This document shows, one piece after another, positions 37,675-47,009 of a stretch of DNA of 64,000 nucleotides (position 1 is its first letter; the number at the start of each line of letters is the position of its first letter). The notes beneath the pieces are model-generated. The model searched no databases and was not told where the DNA came from. It saw only the letters and a list, made by a program, of their open reading frames with translations. The stretch covers positions 62,001 through 126,000 of the forward strand of contig NZ_JACHKZ010000011.1 in NCBI RefSeq assembly GCF_014207855.1. The letters run 5' to 3'. Both the position numbers and the translations under genes were made by a program. Source of the stretch: Comamonas odontotermitis. GTDB lineage: Bacteria; Pseudomonadota; Gammaproteobacteria; Burkholderiales; Burkholderiaceae_C.

Positions 37675-39735
37675 ATGCAACGAATCCACAAGCTGTTTGC
37701 ACTGTATCTGCTGGGCCTGGCCTGTTTCATTGGGCTGGTAGGCTGGGCAGAGCATGCCGGTCTGTCGCGCCAATGGATCGGACCGATCTTCCTGTTTGTG
37801 CCGGTGATGATGTATGCCACCATCGGCGTGTGGGGCCGAACGGCCGATTCGGAAGAGTATTACGTGGCGGGCCGCCGCATTCCGCCCATCTACAACGGCA
37901 TGGCGACTGCGGCAGACTGGATGAGCGCCGCATCGTTTCTGAGTCTGTCGGGCGCGCTGTATCTGCAGGGTTTTGCAGGCACCAGCCAGCAGCCCGGCGG
38001 GCTCGCCTACCTTCTGGGCTGGACAGGCGGTTTCGTGCTGGTGGCGCTTTTGATTGCGCCCCAGCTGCGGGCACTCAATCTGTATACCTTGCCGGATTTC
38101 TTTCAGCTGCGCTATGGCGGACGCTGGCCGCGCGTGATTGCGGCGCTCGCTGCGGTGATGTGTTCGTTTTCGTATGTGGTGGCACAAATCTATGCCGTGG
38201 GCCTGATCGCGTCGCGGCTGACGGGTGTGCAGTTCGAGATCGGCATCATGCTGGGCCTGGGTGGGGTGCTGGTCTGCTCCTTTCTGGGGGGCATGCGTGC
38301 CATTACCTGGACGCAGGTGGCGCAGTACGTGATGATTCTTCTGGCGTTTTTGATCCCTGTATCCTGGCTTGCCTACCAGCGCCTGGGCAACCCGGTGGCA
38401 GCCGTGGCCTATACGCAGGAGTTGGGCAAGATTGCTGAATATGAAAAAGCCTTGCTGAGCGATCCGGCCGAGCGTGACGTGGAGCTGGTCTACCTGCAGC
38501 GTGGCATGGTGTTCGAATCGCGGCTGCGCAATATCCCGGCCGCGCTGGAGGCCGAGCGCGAGCGGCTGCGTGAGCTGGTGCACCAGCTGCGCATCAGCAA
38601 TGCCGATCTGGGCCAGGTGTTGGCAGCCGGGCGTGAGCTGGCGGCCTTGCCCCAGGACGAAACCACGGCGCGCGAGCAATGGACCGCTGCCATGCACGAA
38701 AACTACGCCCGCGCGCAGCCGCTGGGGGGCACGCCGCAGCATACGGTGCCGTATGCGGTGATTCCTGGTGTGGCAGAGGCCGCGCAGGTGCAGGAGGATG
38801 TGTCGCGGCGCAATTTTCTGGCCTTGATGTTTTGTCTGATGCTCGGCACCGCGGGCCTGCCTCACCTGCTGACACGCTACTACACCTTGCCCACGCCTGC
38901 AGCGGCGCGGCGCTCGGTTGCCTGGACCTTGTTTTTTGTGGTGCTGCTCTACACCAGCGCGCCTGCGCTGGCGGCGCTCGTCAAGCTACAGGTGATGCAG
39001 ACCTTGGTGGGCAGCAATTTTGATGCACTGCCCACCTGGATCGCCCAGTGGACGCGGGTGGACGGCTCACTGCTGTCGATTGAGGATGTGAATGGAGACG
39101 GCATTGTGCAGTGGGGCGAGATACGCCTGGGAGCCGATCTGATCATGCTGGCCACGCCAGAGCTGGGCGGGTTGCCGTTTGTCGTATCGGGCCTGGTGGC
39201 TGCTGGGGGGTTGGCGGCGGCCCTCTCAACAGCCGATGGCCTGCTGCTGACGATCAGCAATGCGCTGGTGCGCGATCTGTACCTGGTGGAGCGGGGCAAA
39301 TCCGTGACACCGCAGCAGCGGGTCATTCTGTCCAAATTCACCTTGCTGATGGTGGCGCTGGCGGCAGCAGCCGTGGCGTCGGTGCGCAGTTCCGGCATTC
39401 TGGTGCTGGTGTCGGCCTCATTTTCGATAGCCGCTTCTGCTTTTGTCCCCGCAATGCTGCTGGGTCTGTATTGGAAAGGGGCAACACGCCAAGGCGCCGT
39501 GTGGGGCATGTTGGCGGGCCTGGGCATTACCCTGTACTACATGGTGGTCAACGCATGGCCTGCACGCGCCACTGGCTGGCAATCGGCCCAGTACTCTCAT
39601 CTGTGGTGGGGCATACAGCCAACGCTGGCGGCGGTATTCGGGGTGCCTGCTGGGCTTCTGGTGATCTGGGTGGTCAGCAATCTGTCTCGCCGCAAAGGCG
39701 GGGTAGCCGCGGTGCAATCAGAGCAGCAGCGCTAG
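37675..39735 (+). CDS. Sodium:solute symporter, VC_2705 subfamily (large subunit)
   Basis: This 686-residue symporter of the SSS superfamily (acetate/pyruvate/proline-type LeuT fold) has the signature SEEYYVAGRRIPPIYNGMAT (about 58-77), ADWMSAASFLSLSGAL and the sodium-site region VSGLVAAGGLAAALSTADGL. A large cytoplasmic insert of about 120 residues (about 245-365) with a heptad-like charged helix (EAERERLRELVHQLRISNAD) interrupts the membrane domain, as in the VC_2705 subfamily. A further extramembrane loop contains an EF-hand-like calcium motif, DVNGDGIVQWGE (471-482). Substrates of the family are thought to be small monocarboxylates, but this is inference. The last residues are a polar C-tail. 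Confidence 0.9.
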   Translation: MQRIHKLFALYLLGLACFIGLVGWAEHAGLSRQWIGPIFLFVPVMMYATIGVWGRTADSEEYYVAGRRIPPIYNGMATAADWMSAASFLSLSGALYLQGFAGTSQQPGGLAYLLGWTGGFVLVALLIAPQLRALNLYTLPDFFQLRYGGRWPRVIAALAAVMCSFSYVVAQIYAVGLIASRLTGVQFEIGIMLGLGGVLVCSFLGGMRAITWTQVAQYVMILLAFLIPVSWLAYQRLGNPVAAVAYTQELGKIAEYEKALLSDPAERDVELVYLQRGMVFESRLRNIPAALEAERERLRELVHQLRISNADLGQVLAAGRELAALPQDETTAREQWTAAMHENYARAQPLGGTPQHTVPYAVIPGVAEAAQVQEDVSRRNFLALMFCLMLGTAGLPHLLTRYYTLPTPAAARRSVAWTLFFVVLLYTSAPALAALVKLQVMQTLVGSNFDALPTWIAQWTRVDGSLLSIEDVNGDGIVQWGEIRLGADLIMLATPELGGLPFVVSGLVAAGGLAAALSTADGLLLTISNALVRDLYLVERGKSVTPQQRVILSKFTLLMVALAAAAVASVRSSGILVLVSASFSIAASAFVPAMLLGLYWKGATRQGAVWGMLAGLGITLYYMVVNAWPARATGWQSAQYSHLWWGIQPTLAAVFGVPAGLLVIWVVSNLSRRKGGVAAVQSEQQR

Positions 39736-39798
39736 AAGAATGCCCGGGGGCGGCGTCATGCCTGTCGGGCGACGGCTCAGCAATGGGAGGCTTGCAAT

Positions 39799-39832
39799 GA
39801 AAAACTGCACCGGGCGTGTGCGCGGTGCAGTT
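39799..39832 (-). terminator. Hairpin terminator downstream of the FKBP gene
   Basis: A 10-bp stem AACTGCACCG (39803-39812) / CGGTGCAGTT (39823-39832) with a 10-base loop runs into TTTTT on the minus strand. It lies 109 bases past the FKBP stop, a rather long distance, and 63 bases beyond the symporter stop on the other strand. Confidence 0.65.
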
Positions 39833-39940
39833 CTTGCCGGAAATGGCTTTGAAGGGGAAATACCTTTTGTGGCGCAGCAGCGGTTGCTTGCTATCCGCCG
39901 CCAGCCCTCAGGCTGTCTTCCCCCATTGGGTTGCCCCGAG

Positions 39941-40294
39941 TTATACCTTCAGCAGTTCCACATCGAACTTCAGCGTGGCGTTGGGAGGGATTACACCGCC
40001 TGCGCCGCGCGCGCCATAGCCCAGCTCTGCGGGGATGATGAGGGTGCGCTTGCCGCCCACCTTCATGCCTTGCACGCCTTCGTCCCAGCCCTTGATGACC
40101 ATGCCTGCGCCCAGTGGGAACACGAAGGGATCATTGCGGTCCTTGCTGGAGTCGAACTTGTTGCCTTGCTGCCCATTGGCATACAGCCAGCCGGTGTAGT
40201 GCACGGTGACTTGCTGACCCTTGGCCGCTTCTGCGCCGGCGCCAACTTCGGTATCTTCGTATTGCAGGCCTGATGGGGTGGTAGTGAATGCCAT
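39941..40294 (-). CDS. FKBP-type peptidyl-prolyl cis-trans isomerase
   Basis: The 117-residue single-domain FKBP catalyses cis/trans isomerisation of Xaa-Pro bonds and acts as a chaperone. Conserved pocket segments are visible: VTVHYTGWLYANGQQGNKFD, FVFPLGAGMVIKGWDEGVQG, MKVGGKRTLIIPAELGYGA, GVIPPNATLKFDVELL. There is no signal peptide, so it is cytoplasmic. The start at 40294 has AAAGGATCACC before it; an upstream frame extension to 40360 crosses a terminator and is rejected. Confidence 0.96.
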   Translation of the reverse strand: MAFTTTPSGLQYEDTEVGAGAEAAKGQQVTVHYTGWLYANGQQGNKFDSSKDRNDPFVFPLGAGMVIKGWDEGVQGMKVGGKRTLIIPAELGYGARGAGGVIPPNATLKFDVELLKV

Positions 40295-40344
40295 GGTGAT
40301 CCTTTGAGAGTGTTCTTGCAACGGGCAATCATACCTGCCCACAA

Positions 40345-40371
40345 AGCACAAAACCCGCATGAAGCGGGCTT
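40345..40371 (-). terminator. Short terminator hairpin after the HxlR-type gene
   Basis: A 5-bp GC stem (CCCGC 40354-40358 / GCGGG 40364-40368) followed by TTTTG on the minus strand lies 26 bases after the regulator stop. It is short, so efficiency is uncertain. Confidence 0.55.
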
Positions 40372-40396
40372 GGCGTGGTTTTGTCGGGGAGGGGCT

Positions 40397-40705
40397 TTAT
40401 TTTTTGCCTTGGCCTGCAGCGACCCAGCGGGTGGCAAAGGCTTGCACGTCCGACAGGCGCTTGAGCAGATCCTGGCCCGAAGGGGTGACGGTGTAGCCGT
40501 CACTGTTGTGATCGAGGAAGCCAGCTTCGCGCAGCTCCTTGATGCGGGTGTTCAAGGTATTGGGGGTGATGCCGCCCACGCTGTCCTGCAGCAGACGAAA
40601 GGTTTGTGGATGGCCGTCACGCAGTGCCCACAGCACACGCAAAGCGTATCGGCATTCCAACCGCTCGAACAGCTGGTTGATGGCGGTATTTTCCTTGGCG
40701 CTCAT
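40397..40705 (-). CDS. HxlR-type winged-helix transcriptional regulator
   Basis: The 102-residue protein consists of one HxlR winged helix: LFERLECRYALRVLWALRDG, a recognition helix region FRLLQDSVGGITPNTLNTRI followed by KELREAGFLDHNSDGYTVTP, and a C-terminal helix LKRLSDVQAFATRW. A Cys (residue 18) precedes the first helix pair in ECRYAL; in some HxlR proteins such a Cys senses electrophiles. Start MSAKENTAINQ at 40705 has a perfect GCAAGGAGA site; the open frame to 40783 crosses the promoter. The target genes are unknown; no divergent partner is adjacent. Confidence 0.88.
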   Translation of the reverse strand: MSAKENTAINQLFERLECRYALRVLWALRDGHPQTFRLLQDSVGGITPNTLNTRIKELREAGFLDHNSDGYTVTPSGQDLLKRLSDVQAFATRWVAAGQGKK

Positions 40706-40774
40706 GTATGGTTCTCCTTGCGCTATGTTGAGGAGCGAAAGCGGCGCTTTCGCATTCAAATCCACAATATTGGG

Positions 40775-40807
40775 CGCGACCATAGTCGCGAGAAATATCT
40801 GCTACAA
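40775..40807 (-). promoter_or_regulatory. Candidate promoter with inverted repeat for the HxlR-type gene
   Basis: On the minus strand TTGTAG (40807-40802), a 17-base spacer and TATGGT (40784-40779) form a plausible -35/-10. The -10 lies between the arms of the inverted repeat CGCGAC (40775-40780) / GTCGCG (40785-40790), a natural place for autorepression. Confidence 0.45.
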
Positions 40808-40945
40808 GTTTAATAGCTCTTGATCGGCAATGTATAGGCGCAGTACCCCAATCTGGTGCGATGGCGCGATAAGTGTTGCTGATATGCTACGTTTTTTGAG
40901 TGCCTCAGGGCCGTCTGTGGGGCGCTGCGGGGCAGAAAGCAGTCT

Positions 40946-41776
40946 TTATCGATTGGCGGTATAGGCAATGGATCGCGCCCCCCGGCACAGGCCAAAAAGG
41001 CGCATGCCGGCCTGGTTTGCCACCTGAATAGCCAGGGTGGTTGGCGCAGAAATGGTGGCCAGCACCGGCAGCCCCAGGCGAGCGCATTTGCGCACCAGTT
41101 CGTAGCTGGCGCGGCTGGTCATCACCACAAACCCGGCTTGCTGGAGCAACTGCTGCTGCGCCATGCTGCCCAGCAGTTTGTCGAGTGCATTGTGGCGGCC
41201 CACATCTTCCATCACCAGTTGCAGCTGGCCATCGGCCGAGGCCCAGCCCGCGGCGTGGATGGCACCAGCCTGCTGGTTCAGAACCTGCAGCGCTGGCAAC
41301 TGGCTGAATGCGCTTTGCAGCTGCTCCAGCCCGATGTCATGCGCCCAGGCCATGGGTACCAACGGCTCGGGCACCATGTCCAGCGCATCCATCGAATCAA
41401 TGCCGCAGACGCCGCAGCCGGTACGCCCGGCCAGTGTCCGGCGCTTTTCCTTCAGGCGGGCGAAGCAGCGGGTTGCGATGGTGATTTCTACATGGATGCT
41501 GGGCAAATCGCCGTCGTTGCCCGATACATGGGCTGCGGCCACTTCGATGCCATAGCAGTCTTCAATGCCGTCGATGATGCCTTCCGACAGGGCAAAGCCG
41601 AGTGCAAAGGCTTCCAGGTTCTGCGGGGTGCACATCATGACTGCGTGCGATATGCCGTTGAACACAAGAGCCACCGGAACCTCGGCCGCAATCGCATCCG
41701 TGCTCGGCGTGCTCAGCGCGGGTGTAAGCACGGTGGCTGGCAAGGCTTGGATAGCAGAGGGCAAGGTGGTTTCCAT
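40946..41776 (-). CDS. fdhD: Formate dehydrogenase accessory sulfurtransferase FdhD
   Basis: The 276-residue protein moves sulfur from IscS to the molybdenum/bis-MGD cofactor of formate dehydrogenase, which is needed for activity. The hallmark GCGVCGIDSMD is present with both reactive Cys (121 and 124). EVPVALVFNGISHAVMMCTP (32-51), EAFALGFALSEGII and MEDVGRHNALDKLLG are also typical. The start at METTLPS (41776) is preferred; the open frame continues 33 codons further but that segment coincides with a degenerate copy of the dispersed AGCTAT element and is not FdhD-like. No formate dehydrogenase structural gene is in the window. Confidence 0.95.
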   Translation of the reverse strand: METTLPSAIQALPATVLTPALSTPSTDAIAAEVPVALVFNGISHAVMMCTPQNLEAFALGFALSEGIIDGIEDCYGIEVAAAHVSGNDGDLPSIHVEITIATRCFARLKEKRRTLAGRTGCGVCGIDSMDALDMVPEPLVPMAWAHDIGLEQLQSAFSQLPALQVLNQQAGAIHAAGWASADGQLQLVMEDVGRHNALDKLLGSMAQQQLLQQAGFVVMTSRASYELVRKCARLGLPVLATISAPTTLAIQVANQAGMRLFGLCRGARSIAYTANR

Positions 41777-41873
41777 AGTCCGGATTTTGACCCAAAACGG
41801 CATTTCGCGCGCATCCCTGGAGCGCGTAGTGCTATTGCTTCGATAGCTTTCCGGTGGCTTTGAAGTTTGCTGC

Positions 41874-41903
41874 AAAGAAAAAGCCCCGCTCGGGGCGGGG
41901 CTT
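41874..41903 (-). terminator. Rho-independent terminator of rpoD
   Basis: An 8-bp GC-rich stem AAGCCCCG (41881-41888) / CGGGGCTT (41896-41903) followed on the minus strand by TTTCTTT. It lies 18 bases after the rpoD stop. Confidence 0.85.
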
Positions 41904-41921
41904 GCAGGAGGGGCGAGGAGC

Positions 41922-44387
41922 TTAGATGAAGCTGCGCAGCTTGTCCGAGCGGCTGGGGTGCTTGAGCTTGCGCAGCGCCTTGGCTTCGATCTGGCGAATA
42001 CGCTCGCGCGTCACGTCGAACTGCTTGCCCACTTCTTCCAGCGTGTGGTCGGTGCTCATCTCGATACCGAAACGCATGCGCAGCACCTTGGCTTCGCGCG
42101 GGGTCAGACCATCAAGAATGTCCTTGACCACGTCGCGCAGGCCAGCCTGCATGGCGGCATCCACGGGCGCCGTGTTGGCGCTGTCTTCGATGAAATCGCC
42201 CAGGTGACTGTCGTCATCATCACCGATGGGGGTTTCCATCGAGATCGGCTCCTTGGCGATCTTCATGATCTTGCGGATCTTGTCCTCGGGAATCTCCATC
42301 TTCTCGGCCAGGATGGACGCATCAGGCTCGAAGCCGAACTCCTGCAGGTGCTGGCGCGAGATGCGGTTCATCTTGTTGATGGTCTCGATCATGTGGACCG
42401 GGATGCGGATGGTGCGGGCCTGGTCCGCAATCGAGCGCGTGATGGCCTGGCGAATCCACCAGGTCGCATAGGTCGAGAACTTGTAACCACGGCGGTACTC
42501 GAACTTGTCCACGGCCTTCATCAGACCGATGTTGCCTTCCTGAATCAGATCGAGGAACTGCAGGCCGCGGTTGGTGTACTTCTTTGCAATGGAGATCACC
42601 AGGCGCAGATTGGCCTCGATCATCTCCTTCTTGGCATTGCGCGAAGCACGCTCGCCGTCGTTCATGCGCTTGTTGATGAGCTTGAGCTCATCGAGCGGCA
42701 CCACCACGCGGGCCTGCAAGTCGATCAGGTTCTGCTGCAGCTCCTGCACGGGCGGGATGTTGCGACCCATGATGGCGCTCCAGCTGTTGCCAGCCTGGGC
42801 TTCCTTCTCGATCCATTGCAGGTTCAGCAGGTTGGCAGGGAAGAGCTGGATGAACTTTTCCTGTGGCAGACCGCACTTTTCCACGATGATCTTGCGCAGG
42901 GCACGCTCTTTCTGGCGTACGCTGTCCACCTGCTCGCGCAGCATGTCGCACAGTTTCTCGATGGTCTTGGCGGTGAAGCGGATGGTCATCAGCTCGGCAG
43001 ACAGCTGATCCTGCACCTTTTTGTATTGGGCGGAGCTGTAGCCGTTCTTGTCGTAGGCCTGGTGCAGCTGCTCGAACAGCGAATGCAGCTTGTCAAAGCG
43101 CGACAGTGCTTCGTTCTTCAGCTCTTCCAGGCGGCGGGTCATGGCCTTGGAGCCGCCCTTGCCATCGTCATCGTCTTCTTCGTCGTATTCGTCGAAGTCT
43201 TCTTCGGCCACGTAGTCATCGTTTTCGTCGGCGTCGGAGAAGCCGTCCACGATGGTGGAGATGACAACCTTGCCTTCACGAATTTCCTCGGCCATGGCCA
43301 GAATTTCGGCGATGGTGGCGGGTGATGCGCTGATGGCCAGCATCATGTCCTGCAGGCCGCCTTCAATGCGCTTGGCAATTTCAATTTCGCCTTCACGGGT
43401 CAGCAGCTCGACCGTGCCCATTTCGCGCATGTACATGCGAACGGGGTCGGTCGTGCGGCCAAACTCGGAATCCACGGTCGAGAGGGCGGCTTCCGCTTCT
43501 TCTTCCGCTTCTTCCTCTGTCGTTGCGGACTGGCCGGTGTTGTTCAGCAGCAGGGTTTCTGCGTCCGGGGTCTGCTCGTATACCGCTACGCCCATGTCGT
43601 TCAACATGGAGATCACGACTTCCAGCGTTTCGGCGTCAACCAGCTTGTCGGGCAGGTGGTCAGAGATTTCGGCGTTGGTCAGGTAGCCGCGGGTCTTGCC
43701 CAGCTTGATCAGCGCCTTCAGGCGCTGGCGGCGGGTGGACATTTCCTCTTCGGTCAGAACGGCTTCGTCCAGACCGAATTCCTTCATCAGCGCGCGCTCC
43801 TTGGCCTTGGAGACCTTCATGCGCAGCGGCTTGGCTTTCTCGACAGGGGAGTCGGGCGCAGCCTCGGCCTCTACCGTTTCCTCGCCTTCGAGATCGTCCT
43901 CGATGTCGGAGAAATCGGCATCATCATCGATGACTTCTTCGCTCTTGGCTTTTGCCTTGGCTTTGCCCTTGGCAGCCGTCTTCTTGGCGGCCTTGGGCTT
44001 TTCTTCTGCGGCAGGCTTGGCAGCTTTTGGTTTTGCGGTTTTTGCGGCGGCCTTGGCCTTCACAGGGGTTTCCGCTTCTTCGGCTTCCACCTTCTTGGTG
44101 GCACGTTTCTTGGGGGCGCCTGCATTCAGCAAGGCATCGGCAGCCTTGAGCAATTCTGCTTGAGACAGGCGTTGTTTACTTTCGGACACGGAGCTAACCT
44201 TCTTCGTCGCTGCCTTGGTAGGGGAGGGGGCGGCAGCACTGGCTTTTACGGTTTTGCCAGCTGCAACAGGTGTCTTGGCAGCCGCAGGTTTTGCGGCTTT
44301 GGACACGGTTGCAGCCTTGGCACTTTTGGCAGCGCTGGCTTTGGTTGGCGACTTGACGGACGACTTCGCGGACTTTGTAGCAGGCAT
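41922..44387 (-). CDS. rpoD: Primary sigma factor RpoD (sigma-70) with long Lys/Ala-rich N-terminus
   Basis: This 821-residue housekeeping sigma factor is over 200 residues longer than E. coli RpoD. Residues 1-155 are a repetitive Ala/Lys/Pro/Ser region ([20 protein letters not shown] and similar), resembling histone H1 tails. An acidic stretch ([18 protein letters not shown], about 150-167) and region 1.1 ([20 protein letters not shown]) follow. Regions 1.2 ([20 protein letters not shown]), 2.1-2.4 ([40 protein letters not shown]), 3 and 4 ([20 protein letters not shown]) are all intact. The start at 44387 has GAGGGTG upstream; a longer frame to 44453 is rejected. It follows dnaG after 312 bases. 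Confidence 0.98.
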   Translation of the reverse strand: MPATKSAKSSVKSPTKASAAKSAKAATVSKAAKPAAAKTPVAAGKTVKASAAAPSPTKAATKKVSSVSESKQRLSQAELLKAADALLNAGAPKKRATKKVEAEEAETPVKAKAAAKTAKPKAAKPAAEEKPKAAKKTAAKGKAKAKAKSEEVIDDDADFSDIEDDLEGEETVEAEAAPDSPVEKAKPLRMKVSKAKERALMKEFGLDEAVLTEEEMSTRRQRLKALIKLGKTRGYLTNAEISDHLPDKLVDAETLEVVISMLNDMGVAVYEQTPDAETLLLNNTGQSATTEEEAEEEAEAALSTVDSEFGRTTDPVRMYMREMGTVELLTREGEIEIAKRIEGGLQDMMLAISASPATIAEILAMAEEIREGKVVISTIVDGFSDADENDDYVAEEDFDEYDEEDDDDGKGGSKAMTRRLEELKNEALSRFDKLHSLFEQLHQAYDKNGYSSAQYKKVQDQLSAELMTIRFTAKTIEKLCDMLREQVDSVRQKERALRKIIVEKCGLPQEKFIQLFPANLLNLQWIEKEAQAGNSWSAIMGRNIPPVQELQQNLIDLQARVVVPLDELKLINKRMNDGERASRNAKKEMIEANLRLVISIAKKYTNRGLQFLDLIQEGNIGLMKAVDKFEYRRGYKFSTYATWWIRQAITRSIADQARTIRIPVHMIETINKMNRISRQHLQEFGFEPDASILAEKMEIPEDKIRKIMKIAKEPISMETPIGDDDDSHLGDFIEDSANTAPVDAAMQAGLRDVVKDILDGLTPREAKVLRMRFGIEMSTDHTLEEVGKQFDVTRERIRQIEAKALRKLKHPSRSDKLRSFI

Positions 44388-44699
44388 GTACACCCTCGAA
44401 TCAAAGAAAACACACAAAGAAAACTGGCAAGCGCCATTAACCGGCGCATACAAAATAAATAAATACGGCGTCTGCCTGCAACAGGTGCAATGGGCAGCTG
44501 GGCCATACGAGGTGCGGAACCTCTGGGCAAGATGTTGGGGCGATCATTTGGAATGCAGTCCTTGCGGTATGTTGGGCGCTTGCGCTGGTGGCAAATCACG
44601 TAAGTCTTTACGCGGGCCCGGTCCGGAGGTGCTGCTGTCGCTCTTGCCGATGCAACAAATATTATACCTTTTTGGCGAATGTCAAGAGCTTGGCGCCAT
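44388..44699 (-). promoter_or_regulatory. 312-base dnaG-rpoD spacer with candidate rpoD promoter
   Basis: No gene is present. Just after the dnaG stop the minus strand has a consensus TTGACA (44685-44680) and a consensus TATAAT (44666-44661), but only 13 bases separate them instead of about 17. They may belong to overlapping promoters. The leader to rpoD would be about 270 bases, which contains a moderately structured GC-rich stretch and no identifiable riboswitch. Confidence 0.4.
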
Positions 44700-46754
44700 T
44701 TATTTGTTGACCTGGCGCTTGAGCAGGCCAATGCGGTGGAAATTGCTCTGGTAGCGCCGCAGGGCCTTGGGGTCAGAAGCCTGGGTGATGAGCTGGCGGT
44801 TCTGCTTTTCGAGGTGGTCGAGCACGATGCGGCTGAGCGAGTCACGCAGCTCGTCGCGGATCTCATCGAGCGGGCCGTCGATCTGGGCGTGGTGCCCTTG
44901 CATCAGCTGGGTGGCGAATTCCTCGATCACATGGCCACGCATGTGCTCCCGCAGCACGGCCCATGACTGCGCGCCGTGCGCCAGAAACTGCTGTTCTATC
45001 CAGGCAAACAGGCTGCCGTAGGGCGCATCCAACTGCGCCAGGGTGGCGGCATCTTCCGGGGAAAAGTTCTCCAGAAACGCCATGTGCGACAGCAGCAGGC
45101 GCGCGGCCTGGTCTTCCCGCGTGACTGCTACGGTGGGCATGGGTGGCTGCGGCGCAGGGCGTGGTTGCCAGTTGCTCTTGCGGCCCTTCCATTCGCCAGG
45201 GCTGCGCTTGCCGTAGGCATTGCCTCCAGCGCCATGGCCGAAGTTGCTGCCTGGTTGGGAGCCATAGCCATCGCTGCGCTGGCCGGGGTAACGGTCCATG
45301 CCGCCCTCGCCATCCCAGGGCGGTGCGTCGCCATACGAGGGAGGGGGCTCGACTGCCGCATCCCACGGCGCAGTGGATCGGGTGGGGTCGGCTCCCGGGT
45401 GGTGCGCACGGCCACCGCCTCCCTGGCGGGCCTGTTCCAGGGCCGTGGTCTTCTGCCACAGCCCGTCGAGTTCAGCGGCAGGAAGCTGGGCCTTGTCGGC
45501 AATTTCGACCAGCAGTTGGCGCTTCAAGGCTCCATCGGGCAGCAAATTCCATAGCGGCCGGGCGTTGCTGGACATGCGCGCGCGTCCTTCTGCTTGCCCC
45601 AGATCGCAGCCTTCGCTGGCGGCTTCAAGCAAGAAGCGCGACAGCGGGGTTGCGTCATGTACATGGCGGGCAAACGCATCGGCGCCATATTCGCGCACAA
45701 AGCTGTCCGGGTCGTGCTCGGAAGGCAGGAAGAGGAATTTGATGCTGCGCGTATCGGTGGCATAGGGCAGGGCGCCGTCGAGCGCCTTGCGGGCGGCGCG
45801 GCGTCCGGCGGCGTCGCCGTCAAAGCTGAACACCACGGTATCGGTAAAACGGAACAGCTTGTGTACGTGATCGGGCGTGCAAGCGGTCCCCAGGGTGGCG
45901 ACGGCATTGGGAAAGCCCAGCTGCGCCAGCGCTACTACGTCCATATAGCCTTCGGTTACCAGGACGTAGCCGTGTTCGCGGATGGCGGTGCGCGCCTCAA
46001 ACAGGCCGTACAGTTCACGCCCCTTGTGAAAGACCGGTGTCTCGGGCGAATTCAGGTATTTGGGCTTTTCGTCGCCGAATACGCGGCCGCCAAAGCCGAT
46101 GCATTCGCCTTTGACATTGCGGATCGGAAACATCACCCGGTCGCGGAAGCGGTCGTAGCGCTTGGCATCGCCCCCCTTGTCGTCTTCGGACTCGATCACC
46201 AGCCCCGATTCCACCAGCTTGGCGTCATCGTAAGCAGGGAAGACGCTGGCCAGGCCGCGCCAGCCTTCGGGCGCATAGCCCAGGCCAAAACGCTTGGCAG
46301 TGGCGCCAGAGACACCTCGGCCTTTCAGATAGGCAATGGCTTTTTGCGACTGTGACAGGTGCTTGCGGTAGGCGTCGCCCGCCTTTTCCAGCATGTCGGT
46401 GAGTGTCGCCTGCTTTTCGCGCGCCTGGGCGGCGCGTTCGCGTTGCTGGGGCGAGACATCGTCTTCGGGCACCTGCAGGCCGGTGCTCTGGGCCAATTCG
46501 GTCACCGCTTCACGGAAGCCCATACCCGTGTGGTCCATCAGAAAACCAATCGCGTTGCCGTTTTTGCCGCAGCCAAAGCAGTGGTAGAACTGTTTGGAAG
46601 GGCTGACGCTGAATGAAGGCGACTTTTCGCCATGAAAAGGGCACAGCCCCATGTAGTTGGCGCCGCCTTTTTTCAGCTGTACATAGCGGCCCACCACATC
46701 GACCACATCGACGCGGGAGAGCAGTTCCTGGATGAATGACTGGGGGATGGACAC
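44700..46754 (-). CDS. dnaG: DNA primase
   Basis: The 684-residue primase synthesises RNA primers at the replication fork. The CHC2 zinc finger is intact (CPFH and CFGC; Cys38, His41, Cys59, Cys62). The TOPRIM domain has VLVTEGYMDVVALAQLG and FSFDGDAAGRRAARKAL, and the C-terminal DnaB-binding helical domain ends LKRQVNK. A Gly/Pro/Asn-rich linker (about 440-560, with PPSYGDAPPWDGEGGMDRYP) is much longer than in E. coli. The start is taken as GTG 46754 (V-SIPQSFIQELLSRVD); a TTG six codons upstream is the alternative. The rpsU gene that precedes dnaG in E. coli is not here. Confidence 0.97.
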   Translation of the reverse strand: MSIPQSFIQELLSRVDVVDVVGRYVQLKKGGANYMGLCPFHGEKSPSFSVSPSKQFYHCFGCGKNGNAIGFLMDHTGMGFREAVTELAQSTGLQVPEDDVSPQQRERAAQAREKQATLTDMLEKAGDAYRKHLSQSQKAIAYLKGRGVSGATAKRFGLGYAPEGWRGLASVFPAYDDAKLVESGLVIESEDDKGGDAKRYDRFRDRVMFPIRNVKGECIGFGGRVFGDEKPKYLNSPETPVFHKGRELYGLFEARTAIREHGYVLVTEGYMDVVALAQLGFPNAVATLGTACTPDHVHKLFRFTDTVVFSFDGDAAGRRAARKALDGALPYATDTRSIKFLFLPSEHDPDSFVREYGADAFARHVHDATPLSRFLLEAASEGCDLGQAEGRARMSSNARPLWNLLPDGALKRQLLVEIADKAQLPAAELDGLWQKTTALEQARQGGGGRAHHPGADPTRSTAPWDAAVEPPPSYGDAPPWDGEGGMDRYPGQRSDGYGSQPGSNFGHGAGGNAYGKRSPGEWKGRKSNWQPRPAPQPPMPTVAVTREDQAARLLLSHMAFLENFSPEDAATLAQLDAPYGSLFAWIEQQFLAHGAQSWAVLREHMRGHVIEEFATQLMQGHHAQIDGPLDEIRDELRDSLSRIVLDHLEKQNRQLITQASDPKALRRYQSNFHRIGLLKRQVNK

Positions 46755-47009
46755 CGTCCTATTGTCGCCCAAGCGCAGCCACGCCCAAGTGCTGCATGGG
46801 CAAATTGCTGCGGCACTCGGCTTGACCGGTTGCTTGCCAAGCAGGCATGGATTGCTATGAAAAAAGGATTGATGTTGCCCAATGGGCGGGCGCTAGCAGT
46901 CATTTTTACCATATTCACCGATCCGTATTCTTGGTGAGAGCCCATCGGCCATTGCAATTTCCGTGTCAGCCATCTGTGGCACAGTGGTTTCCAAGGAGAC
47001 ACAAGACCG

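Noticed and set aside
41777-41875. N-terminal 33-codon extension of FdhD
   Set aside because: It coincides with a degenerate dispersed element and has no FdhD similarity; METTLPS is the likelier start.
41958-43325. A 455-codon plus-strand frame opposite rpoD
   Set aside because: Leu/Val/His-rich shadow of a conserved sigma factor.
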